Source: Verrucomicrobiota bacterium
GTDB lineage: Bacteria; Verrucomicrobiota; Kiritimatiellia; CAIVKH01
Assembly (NCBI GenBank): GCA_024233345.1
Contig: JACKPT010000008.1
Span: 1-64,000 of the forward strand
Reading direction: 5' to 3'
DNA length: 64,000 bases
Part shown: positions 54,408-64,000 of the stretch, piece by piece
Numbering within the stretch: the first letter of the stretch is position 1
Layout: each line of letters begins with the position of its first letter
Notes under the pieces: generated by a model
Told to the model about the DNA's origin: nothing
Databases searched by the model: none
Seen by the model: only the letters and a program-made list of their open reading frames with translations
Program-made: the position numbers and the translations under genes

Positions 54408-56345
54408 TTATTTCTTCTGGTCGTCGTCGACGACTTCAAAATCTGCATCGATCACCTCTTCGCCGTCCCCCTTGTTGGAGGCTCCGGAAGAAGCGCCGGC
54501 ATCTGCGGACCCGCCGCCAGCGTCAGGCCCGCCCGCTTGTTGCTGGGCGGCCTGGGCATACAGGTCCTGGGAAGCCGCCTGCATGGTTGCCATCAGAGAC
54601 TCCAGGCCGGCCTTGATCTTGTCCTGATCGTTTCCGGACAGGGCTTCCTTGAGGTCCTTCGCCTTCGCTTCCAGCTCACTCTTCTTGTCGCCAGGAATCT
54701 TGTCGCCATTTTCCTTGAGGAATTTCTCCACCTCGTAGGCGGAGGCATCGGCGCGATTCCGCAACTCAACCGACTCGCGCTTCTGGGCGTCATCGGACGC
54801 ATGCGCTTCGGCATCCTGGACCATCTTCTTGATTTCATCCTCGGAGAGACCGCTGGAGGCGGTGATGGTAATCTTCTGCTCTTTGCCGGTACCCAGATCC
54901 TTGGCGCTGACATGCAGAATGCCGTTGGCATCGATATCAAAGGTCACCTCAATCTGCGGCACCCCGCGCGGGGCGGGAGGAATGCCGTCGAGATGGAAAC
55001 GCCCGATGGTCTTGTTGTCGGCAGACATTTTCCGCTCACCCTGGAGGACATGAATGTCGACCTGGGGCTGGCTGTCGGCAGCGGTGCTGAAAATTTCACT
55101 CTTCTTGGTCGGGATGGTGGTGTTGCGCTCGATGAGCGGGGTAAAGATACCGCCCAGGGTTTCGATTCCAAGGGTCAACGGGGTCACGTCAAGCAGGAGG
55201 ACGTCCTTGACCTCGCCCTTGAGCACCCCGCCCTGAATGCCCGCGCCGACCGCGACCACTTCATCGGGATTCACCCCCTTGTGGGGATCCTTGCCGAAGA
55301 ATTTTTTGACCACTTCCTGGACCTTGGGCATCCGGGTCATCCCCCCGACCAGAATCACTTCGTCGATTTCCGAAGCCTTCAAGCCCGCATCCTTCAAGCA
55401 GGCCTCCAGCGGCTTCAGCGAGCGCTGAACCAGGTCGTCCACCAGTTGCTCAAGTTTGGAACGGGACAGGGCCATGTTCAAGTGCTTGGGGCCGGAGGCG
55501 TCTGCCGTAATGAACGGGAGGTTGATGTCGGTGGACTGGGAGCTGGAAAGCTCGCACTTTGCCTTCTCCGCCGCTTCCTTCAACCGCTGCAGGGCCATCG
55601 GATCCTTGGACAGGTCGATACCACTCTCCTTTTTGAACTCCTCGATCAACCAACTGATGATCCGGTCGTCAAAATCATCGCCGCCGAGGTGGGTGTCGCC
55701 ATTGGTGGCCTTGACTTCAAACACCCCATCGCCAATTTCCAGGATCGAGATATCGAAGGTTCCGCCCCCGAGGTCATACACCGCGACCTTCTCTTCCTTC
55801 TTTTTGTCGAGGCCGTAGGCAAGTGATGACGCGGTTGGCTCATTGATAATTCGGAGCACTTCAAGCCCGGCAATCCGGCCGGCATCCTTGGTAGCCTGAC
55901 GCTGGCTGTCATTGAAGTACGCAGGCACCGTGACAATGGCCTGGGTGATGGTCTCGCCGAGATAGGCTTCGGCATCCGCTTTCAGCTTCTGCAGAATCAT
56001 CGCGGAAATTTCCGGGGGGGAATAGACCTTGTCTCCCACCTTGACGTGGGCATCGCCGTTCGACGCCTTGGCCACCTCATAGGGGACCCGGGCTCGCTCG
56101 CCCTGTACTTCCTCGTACTTGCGGCCCATGAAGCGCTTGATGGAAAACACCGTGTTATTGGGATTGGTCACCGCTTGGCGCTTGGCCGCCTGACCCACCA
56201 GACGCTCCCCGCTTTTGGTGAAGGCAACGATCGATGGGGTGGTGCGCCCGCCCTCAGCGTTGGGCACCACGACCGGCTCCCCGCCCTCCATGACCGACAT
56301 ACATGAGTTGGTTGTTCCTAAATCGATTCCTAAAACTTTTGACAT
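54408..56345 (-). CDS. dnaK: Chaperone DnaK (Hsp70)
   Basis: 645 residues from ATG 56345 (AAGGAAT upstream). ATPase motifs GIDLGTTNSCMSV, VYDLGGGTFDISILE, ILVGGMTRMPKVQE; the Ala/Gly-rich tail ends in DADFEVVDDDQKK. Dnak, groES and groEL run in one direction with short gaps. I see no complete CIRCE operator or clear sigma-32 site upstream. grpE, dnaJ and hrcA are absent. Confidence 0.97.
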   Translation of the reverse strand: MSKVLGIDLGTTNSCMSVMEGGEPVVVPNAEGGRTTPSIVAFTKSGERLVGQAAKRQAVTNPNNTVFSIKRFMGRKYEEVQGERARVPYEVAKASNGDAHVKVGDKVYSPPEISAMILQKLKADAEAYLGETITQAIVTVPAYFNDSQRQATKDAGRIAGLEVLRIINEPTASSLAYGLDKKKEEKVAVYDLGGGTFDISILEIGDGVFEVKATNGDTHLGGDDFDDRIISWLIEEFKKESGIDLSKDPMALQRLKEAAEKAKCELSSSQSTDINLPFITADASGPKHLNMALSRSKLEQLVDDLVQRSLKPLEACLKDAGLKASEIDEVILVGGMTRMPKVQEVVKKFFGKDPHKGVNPDEVVAVGAGIQGGVLKGEVKDVLLLDVTPLTLGIETLGGIFTPLIERNTTIPTKKSEIFSTAADSQPQVDIHVLQGERKMSADNKTIGRFHLDGIPPAPRGVPQIEVTFDIDANGILHVSAKDLGTGKEQKITITASSGLSEDEIKKMVQDAEAHASDDAQKRESVELRNRADASAYEVEKFLKENGDKIPGDKKSELEAKAKDLKEALSGNDQDKIKAGLESLMATMQAASQDLYAQAAQQQAGGPDAGGGSADAGASSGASNKGDGEEVIDADFEVVDDDQKK

Positions 56346-56552
56346 GGCTGAATTCCTTGTAATGAAAGTTTGTTCTACAGATCGATAGAGCAAGGGACAT
56401 GCCAAGAAGGAGACAGGCCAGGCATGGAATTATCGTTACACACTCACAGTGAATGGATAACAACTATTTCCGGGCCGACAGTGGCGGGGATTTACCCGAG
56501 GTTCGGTGAGACACCGTGACACACTCGGCACACTTCGCACCCCGGGCGTGTC
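56346..56552. other. Leader region upstream of dnaK
   Basis: 207 nt between dnaK and the minus-strand membrane-protein gene. It should hold the dnaK promoter. A weak TTGGCA with a poor -10 17 nt later is the best candidate. No GAGTGCTAA-type CIRCE half pair is seen. Confidence 0.35.
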
Positions 56553-57674
56553 TCACTTTGAGGGCAAAATCAGGGCCGCGCGGAGCCGACGAATCCGTCG
56601 CAATGCGGAAGGGCCATCGAAACCGAATGCCTCAATCCAGACCGGAAGCAAGGCCGGATCACCGTTGAGTTTTCGAGTTCTCCGGATCAGGTCCACCACC
56701 GGGGAAATGCTCCCGAGCAGCCTGACGGTGACACGATCGGTGCGGTAGATCCAGAAACTGTTGATCAAGTAGGACACCGGGCGAATCCCTACCAGCAGGA
56801 GGGTCGCCGCAGCCAGGGGAATCGGCATCTGTTCGGGAAGAATCGATTCGACTCCCAGCCCGATCATCGCGGCCATCCGGGCGATCACAAACAAGCCGGT
56901 GGCGAGGGCGGCATCCAGCAGAATGCGCCAGCTTGCGATCCCGGACCGTTTCACCAGCAGTTGATGGGTCGCAGCGGCGATCAGGGTGCGGACCGGCCAG
57001 GTGCGGTGAACGGTGCCGGGGAAATAGACGGTCACCGGAGATCGGCCCTGGAGGATGACGCCCGGGGCCGGAACCGGCAGATCCTGTGTTTCATCGTTCC
57101 ATTCACGGCAACCGGCCAGCGAGACCCCCAACGGCTTCATCACCTCCAGCAGTCCCTCACAGAACGACCGATCCTCGCAGGGCGCCTGGTCGGGAATGCG
57201 GTGCATGGACCATTCAATCAGCAGGGGATGATTCAGGCCTGAAAGCACCACCAGCAACAAAAAGACAGGACCCACCCACAAGCCCGGCAGCAAACTCCAC
57301 GCGCCATATAACGCGGTCATCATCACCGAGCCAACCAACCAGTCGACCCCAAGCTGGCTGAGAGAAATCACCATGCTCCCTTCGGAAGGTGCTTCATCCC
57401 GCCCGTCGCGATCCCCTGCCGTCAACCAGTGCTCGATCCAGTAGAAGGGAAACAGGGCCGCCGTCAACCCGAACACATAGGTCATAAAAAAAAGAATCAC
57501 CGCGAGCCAATCCGGAGCAATCCGACCGCGAAAGCCCTCCATCATCGTCCCGGCCACCCCGGACTGAACGCCCAGCAACAGGAGCAGGGCCACCGCGCAC
57601 AGATTCATCACCGGAAACAATGCGCGATATCGATGAAACCAGCGGCGGCGCCGGTAGGGGCTGGGGGCGGTCAC
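56553..57674 (-). CDS. Polytopic membrane protein resembling an inactive M48 (Ste24-like) protease
   Basis: 373 residues, about six helices. Layout echoes Ste24/HtpX proteins: long N-terminal helices (FFMTYVFGLTAALFPFYWIEHW), LLIEWSMHRIPD, a middle domain, then a helix with THQLL where HExxH is expected, and RTDRVTVRLLG where EADxxA occurs, then a KLN segment and an LRRIRRL end. The zinc ligands appear lost. Similarity is partly by layout, so this is a moderate call. It overlaps parB by 4 nt. Confidence 0.5.
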   Translation of the reverse strand: MTAPSPYRRRRWFHRYRALFPVMNLCAVALLLLLGVQSGVAGTMMEGFRGRIAPDWLAVILFFMTYVFGLTAALFPFYWIEHWLTAGDRDGRDEAPSEGSMVISLSQLGVDWLVGSVMMTALYGAWSLLPGLWVGPVFLLLVVLSGLNHPLLIEWSMHRIPDQAPCEDRSFCEGLLEVMKPLGVSLAGCREWNDETQDLPVPAPGVILQGRSPVTVYFPGTVHRTWPVRTLIAAATHQLLVKRSGIASWRILLDAALATGLFVIARMAAMIGLGVESILPEQMPIPLAAATLLLVGIRPVSYLINSFWIYRTDRVTVRLLGSISPVVDLIRRTRKLNGDPALLPVWIEAFGFDGPSALRRIRRLRAALILPSK

Positions 57675-58588
57675 AGCTCTTCCTGCAGACCCAGAACACT
57701 GATCAGCCGATCCAGCTCGTCGGCGGAATAGAAATCAATCTCCACCACGCCCTTGGCCTTCTTTCCATTGGCAAGGGTCCGGCTGGGGGTGATGCGCACC
57801 GAGGTTCCAAACAGCCCCTGCATCTGCTCGGCCAGATCATGCAGGTGGCGCAGGGGGACATCGTCCTTGGCGGCCCGCTGCTTGCGGGGTGCCTTTTTAG
57901 CCTGGGCAACAATCCGCTCGAGTGATCGGACCGAAATATCCTCGTTGACCACCCGGCGGGCAAGCAGCTCCTGCTCCTGGGGAATCTCCAACCCCAGCAG
58001 CGCCTTGGCATGGCCGGGGGTGAGGCGACGCTCTGCGACCAACTGTTTGACCCCGTCGGGAAGATCGAGAAGACGCAAGGCGTTGGCAATGGTGGGGCGG
58101 GCCTTACCGACCTTCTGGGCAATCTGCTCCTGGGTCATCCGGAACGTCTCACCCAGCATCCGGTAGCCTTCCGCCTCTTCCATCAGGTTGAGATCGGAGC
58201 GCTGCAGATTTTCCACCAGAGCGATTTCCAGCGCCTCCTGATCGGACACCTCCATGATCACCACCGGCACATCCTTGAGGTTGGCCTCCTGGGCCGCGCG
58301 GAGGCGGCGCTCACCGGCAATCAGCTCAAACCCATCCTCCAGCTTACGAACCAGCAGGGGTTGAAGCACCCCCCGCTCGCGAACGGATTCGATCAATTCG
58401 GACAGAGCCTCCTCTTCAAACCGGTGCCGGGGTTGCCATGGACTCTTGCGAATCTCCGCAACCCTGGCCCGCACCGTCGGCTCTGCCGCGGTACCGTCAC
58501 GCCCCGATTCGGCCGGAGCCGAAGCGCCGGATGCGTCCTGAATCAAAGCCCCAAGCCCCCGCCCCAATCCTCGTTGTTTAGCCGCCAT
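57671..58588 (-). CDS. parB: Chromosome partitioning protein ParB
   Basis: 305 residues. N-terminal CTP-binding/nuclease-like fold (IRKSPWQPRHRFEEEAL, GERRLRAA, ALVENLQR), a helix-turn-helix (TQEQIAQKVGKARPTIANALRLL) and a C-terminal dimerisation part. It spreads from parS sites to organise the origin region. parA is not adjacent here and no parS-like TGTTTCACGTGAAACA is seen in the window. Confidence 0.92.
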   Translation of the reverse strand: MAAKQRGLGRGLGALIQDASGASAPAESGRDGTAAEPTVRARVAEIRKSPWQPRHRFEEEALSELIESVRERGVLQPLLVRKLEDGFELIAGERRLRAAQEANLKDVPVVIMEVSDQEALEIALVENLQRSDLNLMEEAEGYRMLGETFRMTQEQIAQKVGKARPTIANALRLLDLPDGVKQLVAERRLTPGHAKALLGLEIPQEQELLARRVVNEDISVRSLERIVAQAKKAPRKQRAAKDDVPLRHLHDLAEQMQGLFGTSVRITPSRTLANGKKAKGVVEIDFYSADELDRLISVLGLQEEL

Positions 58589-58706
58589 GGATGGTATTCC
58601 CTTTCATCTCCCAAAGGTTATCGGATACCTCCGTCCTAGCGTCAAGGCGGTTGATGGGAGGGGAAATACACTTCACTATGCCACAACCCACCTCTATACT
58701 CCATGT

Positions 58707-61308
58707 ATGCACTGGTGGCATCGCGGCGGAATGCTAGCCCTATGGGCATGGCTATTGAGTATCGAATCGGCCTCAGGAGCCACCCTGTATGTGTGGACCA
58801 ACAGTCCTGCACCAAACCCACCCTATGACTGCTGGAGCAATGCCGCTCATGACATTCAGTCCGCCATCGACATCAGTTCCGATCACGACCTGATTCTGGT
58901 GACGAATGGACTGTACCAGTCAGGCGGTCGGGTTGTTGTTGGAACCACCATCAATCGAATTGCCATCACCAACGCGATCACCGTCCAAAGTGTTCAGGGG
59001 CCGGAATGGACGATCATTTCAGGGTGGAACGAACAATCGATACGATGTGCTTACCTTGGGTCTAACGCCCAACTCGTGGGCTTCACCCTTAATTCGGGTG
59101 TACTCTATGATGGCAACCTGGATGAAGATTATCAGGGCGCGGGCGCCTGGTGTGAACCATCGGCCACATTATCCAACTGCTGGATTCACTATAACGGTAT
59201 TCTCATTTTGGGGTATTACGAGAGCGCTGGGGGAGGTGTCTATGGTGGGAATCTCCAGAATTGCAGGGTTTGGTCGAACTATATATTCGGAGGCATAAGT
59301 ACCTATTCCTCTTTGGGAGGTGGGGCTTACGGCGTTCATGCCGAACAGTGTCAATTCACGGAAAATGAGGCTCCATATGCAAGTGGTGGAGGGGTCGCAG
59401 CAAGCGATTTGATCCTCTGCTCACTGATCAATAATCGGGCGGCAATCGGTGGTGGCGCATACGATAGCACCTTGAACCGGTGTCAGATTATCAGCAATGC
59501 CGCCCCCAACCTTGCCCTCGAAAACGTATGCATCGGGCCCTATAACTGCTGTCCGGCAGACCAGGGAGGTGGGGTTGCTGACTGCATCGTATCGAACTCT
59601 GTTCTTGCCTATAATAGCAGCAAATTTGGGGGCGGGGCTTACGCCGGTACTGTGGTCAACTCCACCCTGATTGGCAACCGAGCCATTTATGGCGGTGGCG
59701 CAACATGGTCAACTTTGATCCATACAACCGTGCAGGGAAATGATGCTCAATTTGGCGGCGGTGTTTATAATGCCACATCGATCAACAGCATCATCTACGA
59801 CAATAGTGCAGCCAGAGGCTCCAACTACCTCAGGGGTGACCTTTCTTTTTGTTGTACCGTTCCCCACCCGGGGGGTAACAACAACATCACGAACCACCCA
59901 CGGCTCCTGGACGATCGCCACCTTGCCACCGACTCCCCTTGCCGCGGCATGGGAGATCCATCCTTTACTATGGGTACGGACATAGACGGTGAGGTATGGG
60001 GCTCCTTGCCTTCCATCGGTTGCGATGAGCCGTTGAATGTATCCGGCAGCAATAACCTCCAGTGCTCCATTCGAACCCACTCCCTTCCCGTATCCACCGG
60101 GTATCCGGTTACTGTACAAGCGGATGTTCAGGGACAGCCCACATCTTTGATCTGGCGGATTGATTCAGAGATCGCTGCGGTGAATCGAAGGGTTCTTCAA
60201 CACGTATTTGAATCCACGGGGAACCATGAAATTTCACTGCAAGCATACAGCCAGTCTCACCCGGAAGGCGTGACAACAAGCCTTACGCTTTCTGTTATGA
60301 ACCGACAAATCCTCTATGTGGCCCGGTCGGGAACCAACGCGACGCCTCCCTACTCAAGCTGGATGACTGCGGCAACCAACCTTCAACCGGCCATTGATTC
60401 CATCACCCAGGCAGGCTCATTGATCATGGTCTCCAATGGTATCTATGTGCAAACCCAGACACTGGTGATCGATCACCCTGTACATCTCTACGGTGTCAAC
60501 GGACCAGAGGAGACGATCATTCAAGCCACGGCCACCTCGCACTTCAACCTGGTACGTCTGGGCACCAACACCGTTCTCCAAGGGTTCACAATTTGTGGGG
60601 CGGGAGAACATGCCGTCAACAGTCAGTTTTCGTCTCTTGTTACCGATTGCACGATTATCAGCAACAGCGCCGAGTACTGTGGAGCTGGAGTGCGGTTCGG
60701 CACGGTTACCGACTCGAAGATCGCCTACAACCGGGCTCTGGAAGGTGGGGGCGTGCAGGGTTGTTATGTAAAAAATAGCCAACTATTCGGGAATACCGCA
60801 CGAAACGACAATTACGGAGGACTCGGGTATGGCAGTGCGGCTCTCTATAGTGAACTGGTTCAATGCCTGATCTATAGCAACCTGCATGCCGGTTCGGCCG
60901 TTCACGCCAGTCAATTTGAAAACGGTAACATTCTATACAATCAATCACATGGCGCTTGGGGGGGGCAGACCATCAATTCAATCCTCTACGGGAATACCTG
61001 GGACCCCACTTATCTCTGGGGAGATTTCAAGTATTGTCGAGTCCCCGCCCCGATCTCGGGGAAGACGGAGTACTGCATCACCAATGACCCCCACTTTGTT
61101 TCCGAGACGGATTTTCATCTTTCGCCAGACTCCCCTTGTCGTGACACCGGGAACAATCTGAACACCGAAGTGGCGCTGGACCTGGACGGTGCTCCCCGCA
61201 TTGTTCACCACGCGGTAGACATGGGAGCCTATGAATATCAAGGCCCGGAACCGGCCGACTCCGATGGAGATCACATTCCCAATTGGTGGGAAGTTCAACA
61301 AGACTTAA
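58707..61308 (+). pseudogene. Secreted right-handed beta-helix protein, 5' part (IS-split)
   Basis: Start chosen at ATG 58707, giving a signal peptide (LALWAWLLSIESASGA). Two related beta-helix domains: each opens with LYV, PPY, (C)W, (T/N)A and DxQ/DLQ-AID (TLYVWTNSP and ILYVARSGTN). Coils contain GGG(A/V)Y repeats. A linker with strand motif lies between (~residues 450-530). The end is PDSDGDHIPNWWEVQQDL, then the IS begins. After the element, the frame continues with SPVEINSGNSDSDWMTDLEEY. Probably a surface or secreted polysaccharide-binding or -cleaving protein. Confidence 0.85.
61305..61308. repeat. Target-site duplication TTAA (left)
   Basis: TTAA flanks the element at 61305-61308 and 63292-63295. 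Removing the element with one copy rejoins DLSPVEINSG in frame, confirming the boundaries. Confidence 0.85.
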
Positions 61309-63291
61309 CCCAAGTTCGACAGTTACGGGGTTAAAATTCGATATTTCCTAAGCAACTCGACCTCTGCCCACCTGTTTTCTCCACTACATTTTCGATTTGT
61401 TTTGGACGGGAAGGTAGTTTCAGGTCCAGATAAGCCAGCAGATCAGCCGCCAGTTTTTCGGGCTTGGCGACCAGTCTCAGACGGACCTCTGCTTTGTCTT
61501 TTACCGGAAGGATTACATCCATGGAGCGGATGGTTTCGAGCTCCTTGAGGGCCTTACGGGCACAGGTTCCCAACCCTTTGGATTTCATCCACATCTCCAG
61601 GCTCCGCCACAGCACCAAAGAGAGGAAGCAGACCAGGATATGGGCCTGCACCCGGTCTTCGCGCTGGTGGTACACCGGGCGCAGGCCCAGATCAGATTTA
61701 CTCGTTCGAAAGGCATCCTCCACTTCGGTCAGGTGGATGTACCATTTCCAGAGTTTTACCGGATCGGCTTCCTGACAGTTCGTTCTGAGTAAATACGCCC
61801 CCTGGGATGCCTGCGCCCAGTCCAGCTTGCTTTCGTCTTCTTCGATACACAACCCAACGGCCAGGCCGGACTCGGCGATGACCTCCACCTCAAAGACCTT
61901 CTCGGCTGCGGTATTGCGCCCCATCCATTTGCCGATCCGTCTGCCCACCGCCTCAAGCTTTTGGGGACGCTTCTTCAGTGAGGCATCGATCTGCAGAAGC
62001 TTGGTTCGCAGCCGATCGCGCTGGCGGTTGAGCATCGCCGCTTCCTTTTCGTGACGCGCAAGGCTTCGGCACAGAACGTATCGTTCCTGCCCCTGTCTGT
62101 CGGGATGGTCGACCAGTTTAACCTCCACGCCGGTTTCCACGGCATGCCAGTCATCGGCTTGCAGCAACTCTGTCTCGAACTTCCTCAGCCGGGCTTTCGG
62201 CGTGCCGACGATATACAGAGCATCTCGCTCCCGGAGATAGTCCAGGTTGTCCTCGCTGACCATGCCCCGGTCCATCGCCCAGATCCGCTGTGCACGCCCA
62301 TACTTGCTTTCCATCAGATCCACGATGTCTTCGACCGTGGTGACATCGGCACGGTTGCCCGCGAAGACTTCATACGCCAGAGGAAGGCCTTCGGGGGTGA
62401 CCACCAGGCCGATACAGACCTGCTTACAGTCGGAGCGGTTATCCCGGCTGTATCCCCGCTGCGCCTGAGGATTCCGTTCACACTGGCCTTCAAAGTAGGT
62501 GCTGGTGATGTCGTAGAGGAGGAACTCGAAGCGGGCGCCAAACAGACTTTCGTAGCGTTCCCGAAGATGAGTGAACAGATCCTCACGAAGCGGAAGCAGC
62601 TCATCAAGGCCCCGATAGAGACGGTTGTCATATACATCGTCAGCATCGACCCCCAGAAGGTCGTCCAAAGCGGTTTTGCGATACCAGCAATCGCTTAACG
62701 CCAGCTCCGATCCCTGTGAACAAAACGACCCGATGCTCAGGATACACGCGACCGTTGCCCAGTCGATCTGTTCACGTCCGGACCGGACATGGTCTTCAAA
62801 AAATCGGTGAAGGCCGAGACGCCGCCATAGGGCCAGGGCCACATACACGCTCCCAAAATCACGGACCCGTTCTACGCGAACTCCAGCCAGGTCGACCTGC
62901 GCCCACTCCGGAGGAGGCGGGCAGGGCTCTTCAAAGAGGTCGGCCTGCGGTCGACCCCTTCCGTCGAGCAGGCGAGTGATCTCCTCCCATCCAGCCCGCT
63001 CGTCCTCGTCAAGTCCCGGCAACTTTCCCAGCGTGGCAACCGTTCGCTGGCGCGGGCCGCGTGAGGTGCGCACAGATTCCACCAGCGTCCAGTATTCATA
63101 GGTTTCGCCGTTGGTCCGTTTGCGGTTGGATCGTAAAAACATGACCTCATGTTCAAACCGCCAGCCGATTCGCGCAACCCCCCAATTCTCCACTACATCG
63201 CGTTTCAGAAATTCAAGCGACGATTTACAAGTGATTTCACAAAAACAACCCGAAAATTTGTCGGGTTAAGGCGGTAACTGTCGAATCCGGG
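61309..63291 (-). mobile_element. IS1634-like insertion sequence (1983 bp)
   Basis: Ends are imperfect ~24-bp inverted repeats: left CCCAAGTTCGACAGTTACGG, right (reversed) CCCGGATTCGACAGTTACCG; both share TTCGACAGTTAC. Flanked by TTAA duplications. One transposase gene fills most of it, on the minus strand. It has inserted into the beta-helix gene. Complete and apparently intact, so probably recent. Confidence 0.93.
61331..63142 (-). CDS. IS1634-family transposase
   Basis: 603 residues from ATG 63142 (GAGG 4 nt before); a start 51 nt upstream is possible. IS4-type DDE: YDITSTYFEG (Asp), AMDRGMVSEDNL (Asp), and a large insert before EVEDAFRTSKSDLGLRPVYH (Glu, with the YREK-like end typical of IS4). 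GLVVTPEGLPLAYEVFAGN is a family segment. Full length, no stops. Confidence 0.92.
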   Translation of the reverse strand: MFLRSNRKRTNGETYEYWTLVESVRTSRGPRQRTVATLGKLPGLDEDERAGWEEITRLLDGRGRPQADLFEEPCPPPPEWAQVDLAGVRVERVRDFGSVYVALALWRRLGLHRFFEDHVRSGREQIDWATVACILSIGSFCSQGSELALSDCWYRKTALDDLLGVDADDVYDNRLYRGLDELLPLREDLFTHLRERYESLFGARFEFLLYDITSTYFEGQCERNPQAQRGYSRDNRSDCKQVCIGLVVTPEGLPLAYEVFAGNRADVTTVEDIVDLMESKYGRAQRIWAMDRGMVSEDNLDYLRERDALYIVGTPKARLRKFETELLQADDWHAVETGVEVKLVDHPDRQGQERYVLCRSLARHEKEAAMLNRQRDRLRTKLLQIDASLKKRPQKLEAVGRRIGKWMGRNTAAEKVFEVEVIAESGLAVGLCIEEDESKLDWAQASQGAYLLRTNCQEADPVKLWKWYIHLTEVEDAFRTSKSDLGLRPVYHQREDRVQAHILVCFLSLVLWRSLEMWMKSKGLGTCARKALKELETIRSMDVILPVKDKAEVRLRLVAKPEKLAADLLAYLDLKLPSRPKQIENVVEKTGGQRSSCLGNIEF

Positions 63292-63621
63292 TTAAGCCCG
63301 GTGGAAATCAATAGCGGAAACTCTGATTCAGACTGGATGACCGACCTGGAGGAGTATATTGCAGATACGAACCCCAATGATTCGGGATCACTTTTGCCAC
63401 CTGTCGGGACTTTACGGCAAGAAGGTGGCGTGCATTTGTGGCTGTCAGATTCCTCATCCAATCGGATCTACCAAGCCTTTTTCACCACGAACCTGACCGG
63501 GGCCACTCCGCTATGGATTCCCATTGAACCTCAAAGATCCGGTTCCGGCAGTGATTTGCTTATTTCCACTACAAACACCTCGGCCATGACTCTTTATCGA
63601 CTCGGGGTATCACTGCCCTGA
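63292..63621 (+). pseudogene. Beta-helix protein, 3' part (IS-split)
   Basis: Resumes the gene interrupted at 61305: SPVEINSGNSDSDWMTDLEEYIADTNP contains a Ca-binding thrombospondin-3-like DSDxDxMxDxxEY segment. A C-terminal beta domain (YQAFFTTNLTGATPLW; ALTLYRLGVSLP-like end MTLYRLGVSLP) follows, as in PVC secreted proteins. Without the IS the protein would be about 975 residues. Confidence 0.85.
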
Positions 63622-63655
63622 CCTCAAACTGCCCAGGTATTGCCTCCGCCCCAGA

Positions 63656-64000
63656 CTACTTAAGATCAAACAACAGTGCCTCCGCATCCTCTTCTGCGGT
63701 CAGGGTCAGGGCTCCGGCTTTTTCGGTGCTGGCACCGTCCCCCGGCCCCAAGGCTACGCCATTGAGGGTGAGCGAACCCCGCATGATCTGAATCCAGGCC
63801 CCGCGCCCGTCCGCCAGGTCGTGGGTAACGGCACGCCCCTTGGTCAGGCGGATTCGGTAGACCTCGGCATCCTGATGAATAACCGCGGACTGATCGCGGC
63901 CATCCGGGGAAATCACCAGCACCTTGGCGTCTTCATCCTGTTCGGGGCGGGGATGCCACTCGGTGTAGCTTGGCGTCAACCCCTTCTTACCGGGCTGAAT
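63656..64000 (-). CDS. Pirin-like (quercetinase C-terminal) protein, partial
   Basis: 115 residues visible; the N-terminal bicupin half lies past the right edge. IQPGKKGLTPSYTEWHP is the YhhW-type segment, followed by the C-terminal cupin (QDAEVYRIRLTKGRAV, AWIQIMRGSLTLNGVALGPGDGA). Pirin-family bicupins may cleave flavonoids or act as redox sensors; role here unknown. Confidence 0.82.
   Translation of the reverse strand: MQPGKKGLTPSYTEWHPRPEQDEDAKVLVISPDGRDQSAVIHQDAEVYRIRLTKGRAVTHDLADGRGAWIQIMRGSLTLNGVALGPGDGASTEKAGALTLTAEEDAEALLFDLK

Noticed and set aside
56346..56552. CIRCE element upstream of dnaK
   Set aside because: No paired TTAGCACTC / GAGTGCTAA halves were found.
57671..58706. parS site near parB
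   Set aside because: No TGTTTCACGTGAAACA-like sequence was seen by eye.

Overview
This 64 kb window is GC-rich (roughly 60 % by eye), densely coding and bacterial. Its gene content suggests a Gram-negative member of the PVC group, and a Kiritimatiellota/Verrucomicrobiota-like lineage is my best guess. The pointers are lipoproteins, Tat and ExbB/ExbD genes, Tad (type IVb) pilus parts, a secreted beta-helix protein with a Verrucomicrobiota-style C-terminus, and long TPR proteins. No rRNA or phylogenetic marker settles it. The only RNA gene found is tRNA-Cys.

Layout. 1-7.0 kb: a partial CoA-binding protein, a large secreted GH31 glycosidase with LacI-type operator-like sites, three evenly spaced palindromes, a frameshifted membrane-anchored gene, and a ferredoxin-NADP reductase with a DUF192 protein. 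7.2-13.8 kb: a minus-strand operon of two TPR/periplasmic proteins, ExbB/TolQ, two ExbD and a vWA protein. 13.9-16.5 kb: an RNA methyltransferase, a secreted unknown and a lipoprotein. 16.5-26.3 kb: a long minus-strand run of overlapping genes, from a lipoprotein through moaA-moeA-moaC-moaD-moaE, DUF1573, Flp pilin and prepilin peptidase to three TadE/TadG-like pseudopilins and a membrane protein. 26.4-29.8 kb: the mrfA-mrfB DNA repair pair. 29.8-39.7 kb: two large polytopic membrane proteins, gcvH-lipB, a family 2 glycosyltransferase and a glycogen-debranching enzyme. 39.7-40.5 kb: a decayed cluster of small GIY-YIG nuclease genes and repeats beside tRNA-Cys. 40.5-43.8 kb: a lipoprotein and hrpB. 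43.9-48.7 kb: tatA-tatC, a degenerate phosphohexomutase paralogue, an intact phosphohexomutase and a lipid/diacylglycerol kinase, tightly overlapped. 48.9-51.1 kb: a dGTPase-like gene and trpD. 51.2-52.3 kb: a GxxExxY (PD-(D/E)XK-type) gene followed by four ~179-bp tandem copies that each carry its 3' end. 52.3-58.6 kb: dnaK-groES-groEL, then parB with a membrane protein resembling an inactive M48 protease. 58.7-63.6 kb: a secreted beta-helix gene split by an IS1634-like element. The window ends inside a pirin-like gene.

The most unusual content is the two nuclease-plus-repeat clusters (GxxExxY with its 3'-end array; GIY-YIG with palindromic modules at a tRNA), the 31-bp-phased palindromes, and several probable pseudoenzymes or active-site variants (phosphohexomutase paralogue, M48-like protein, prepilin peptidase with Glu for Asp).
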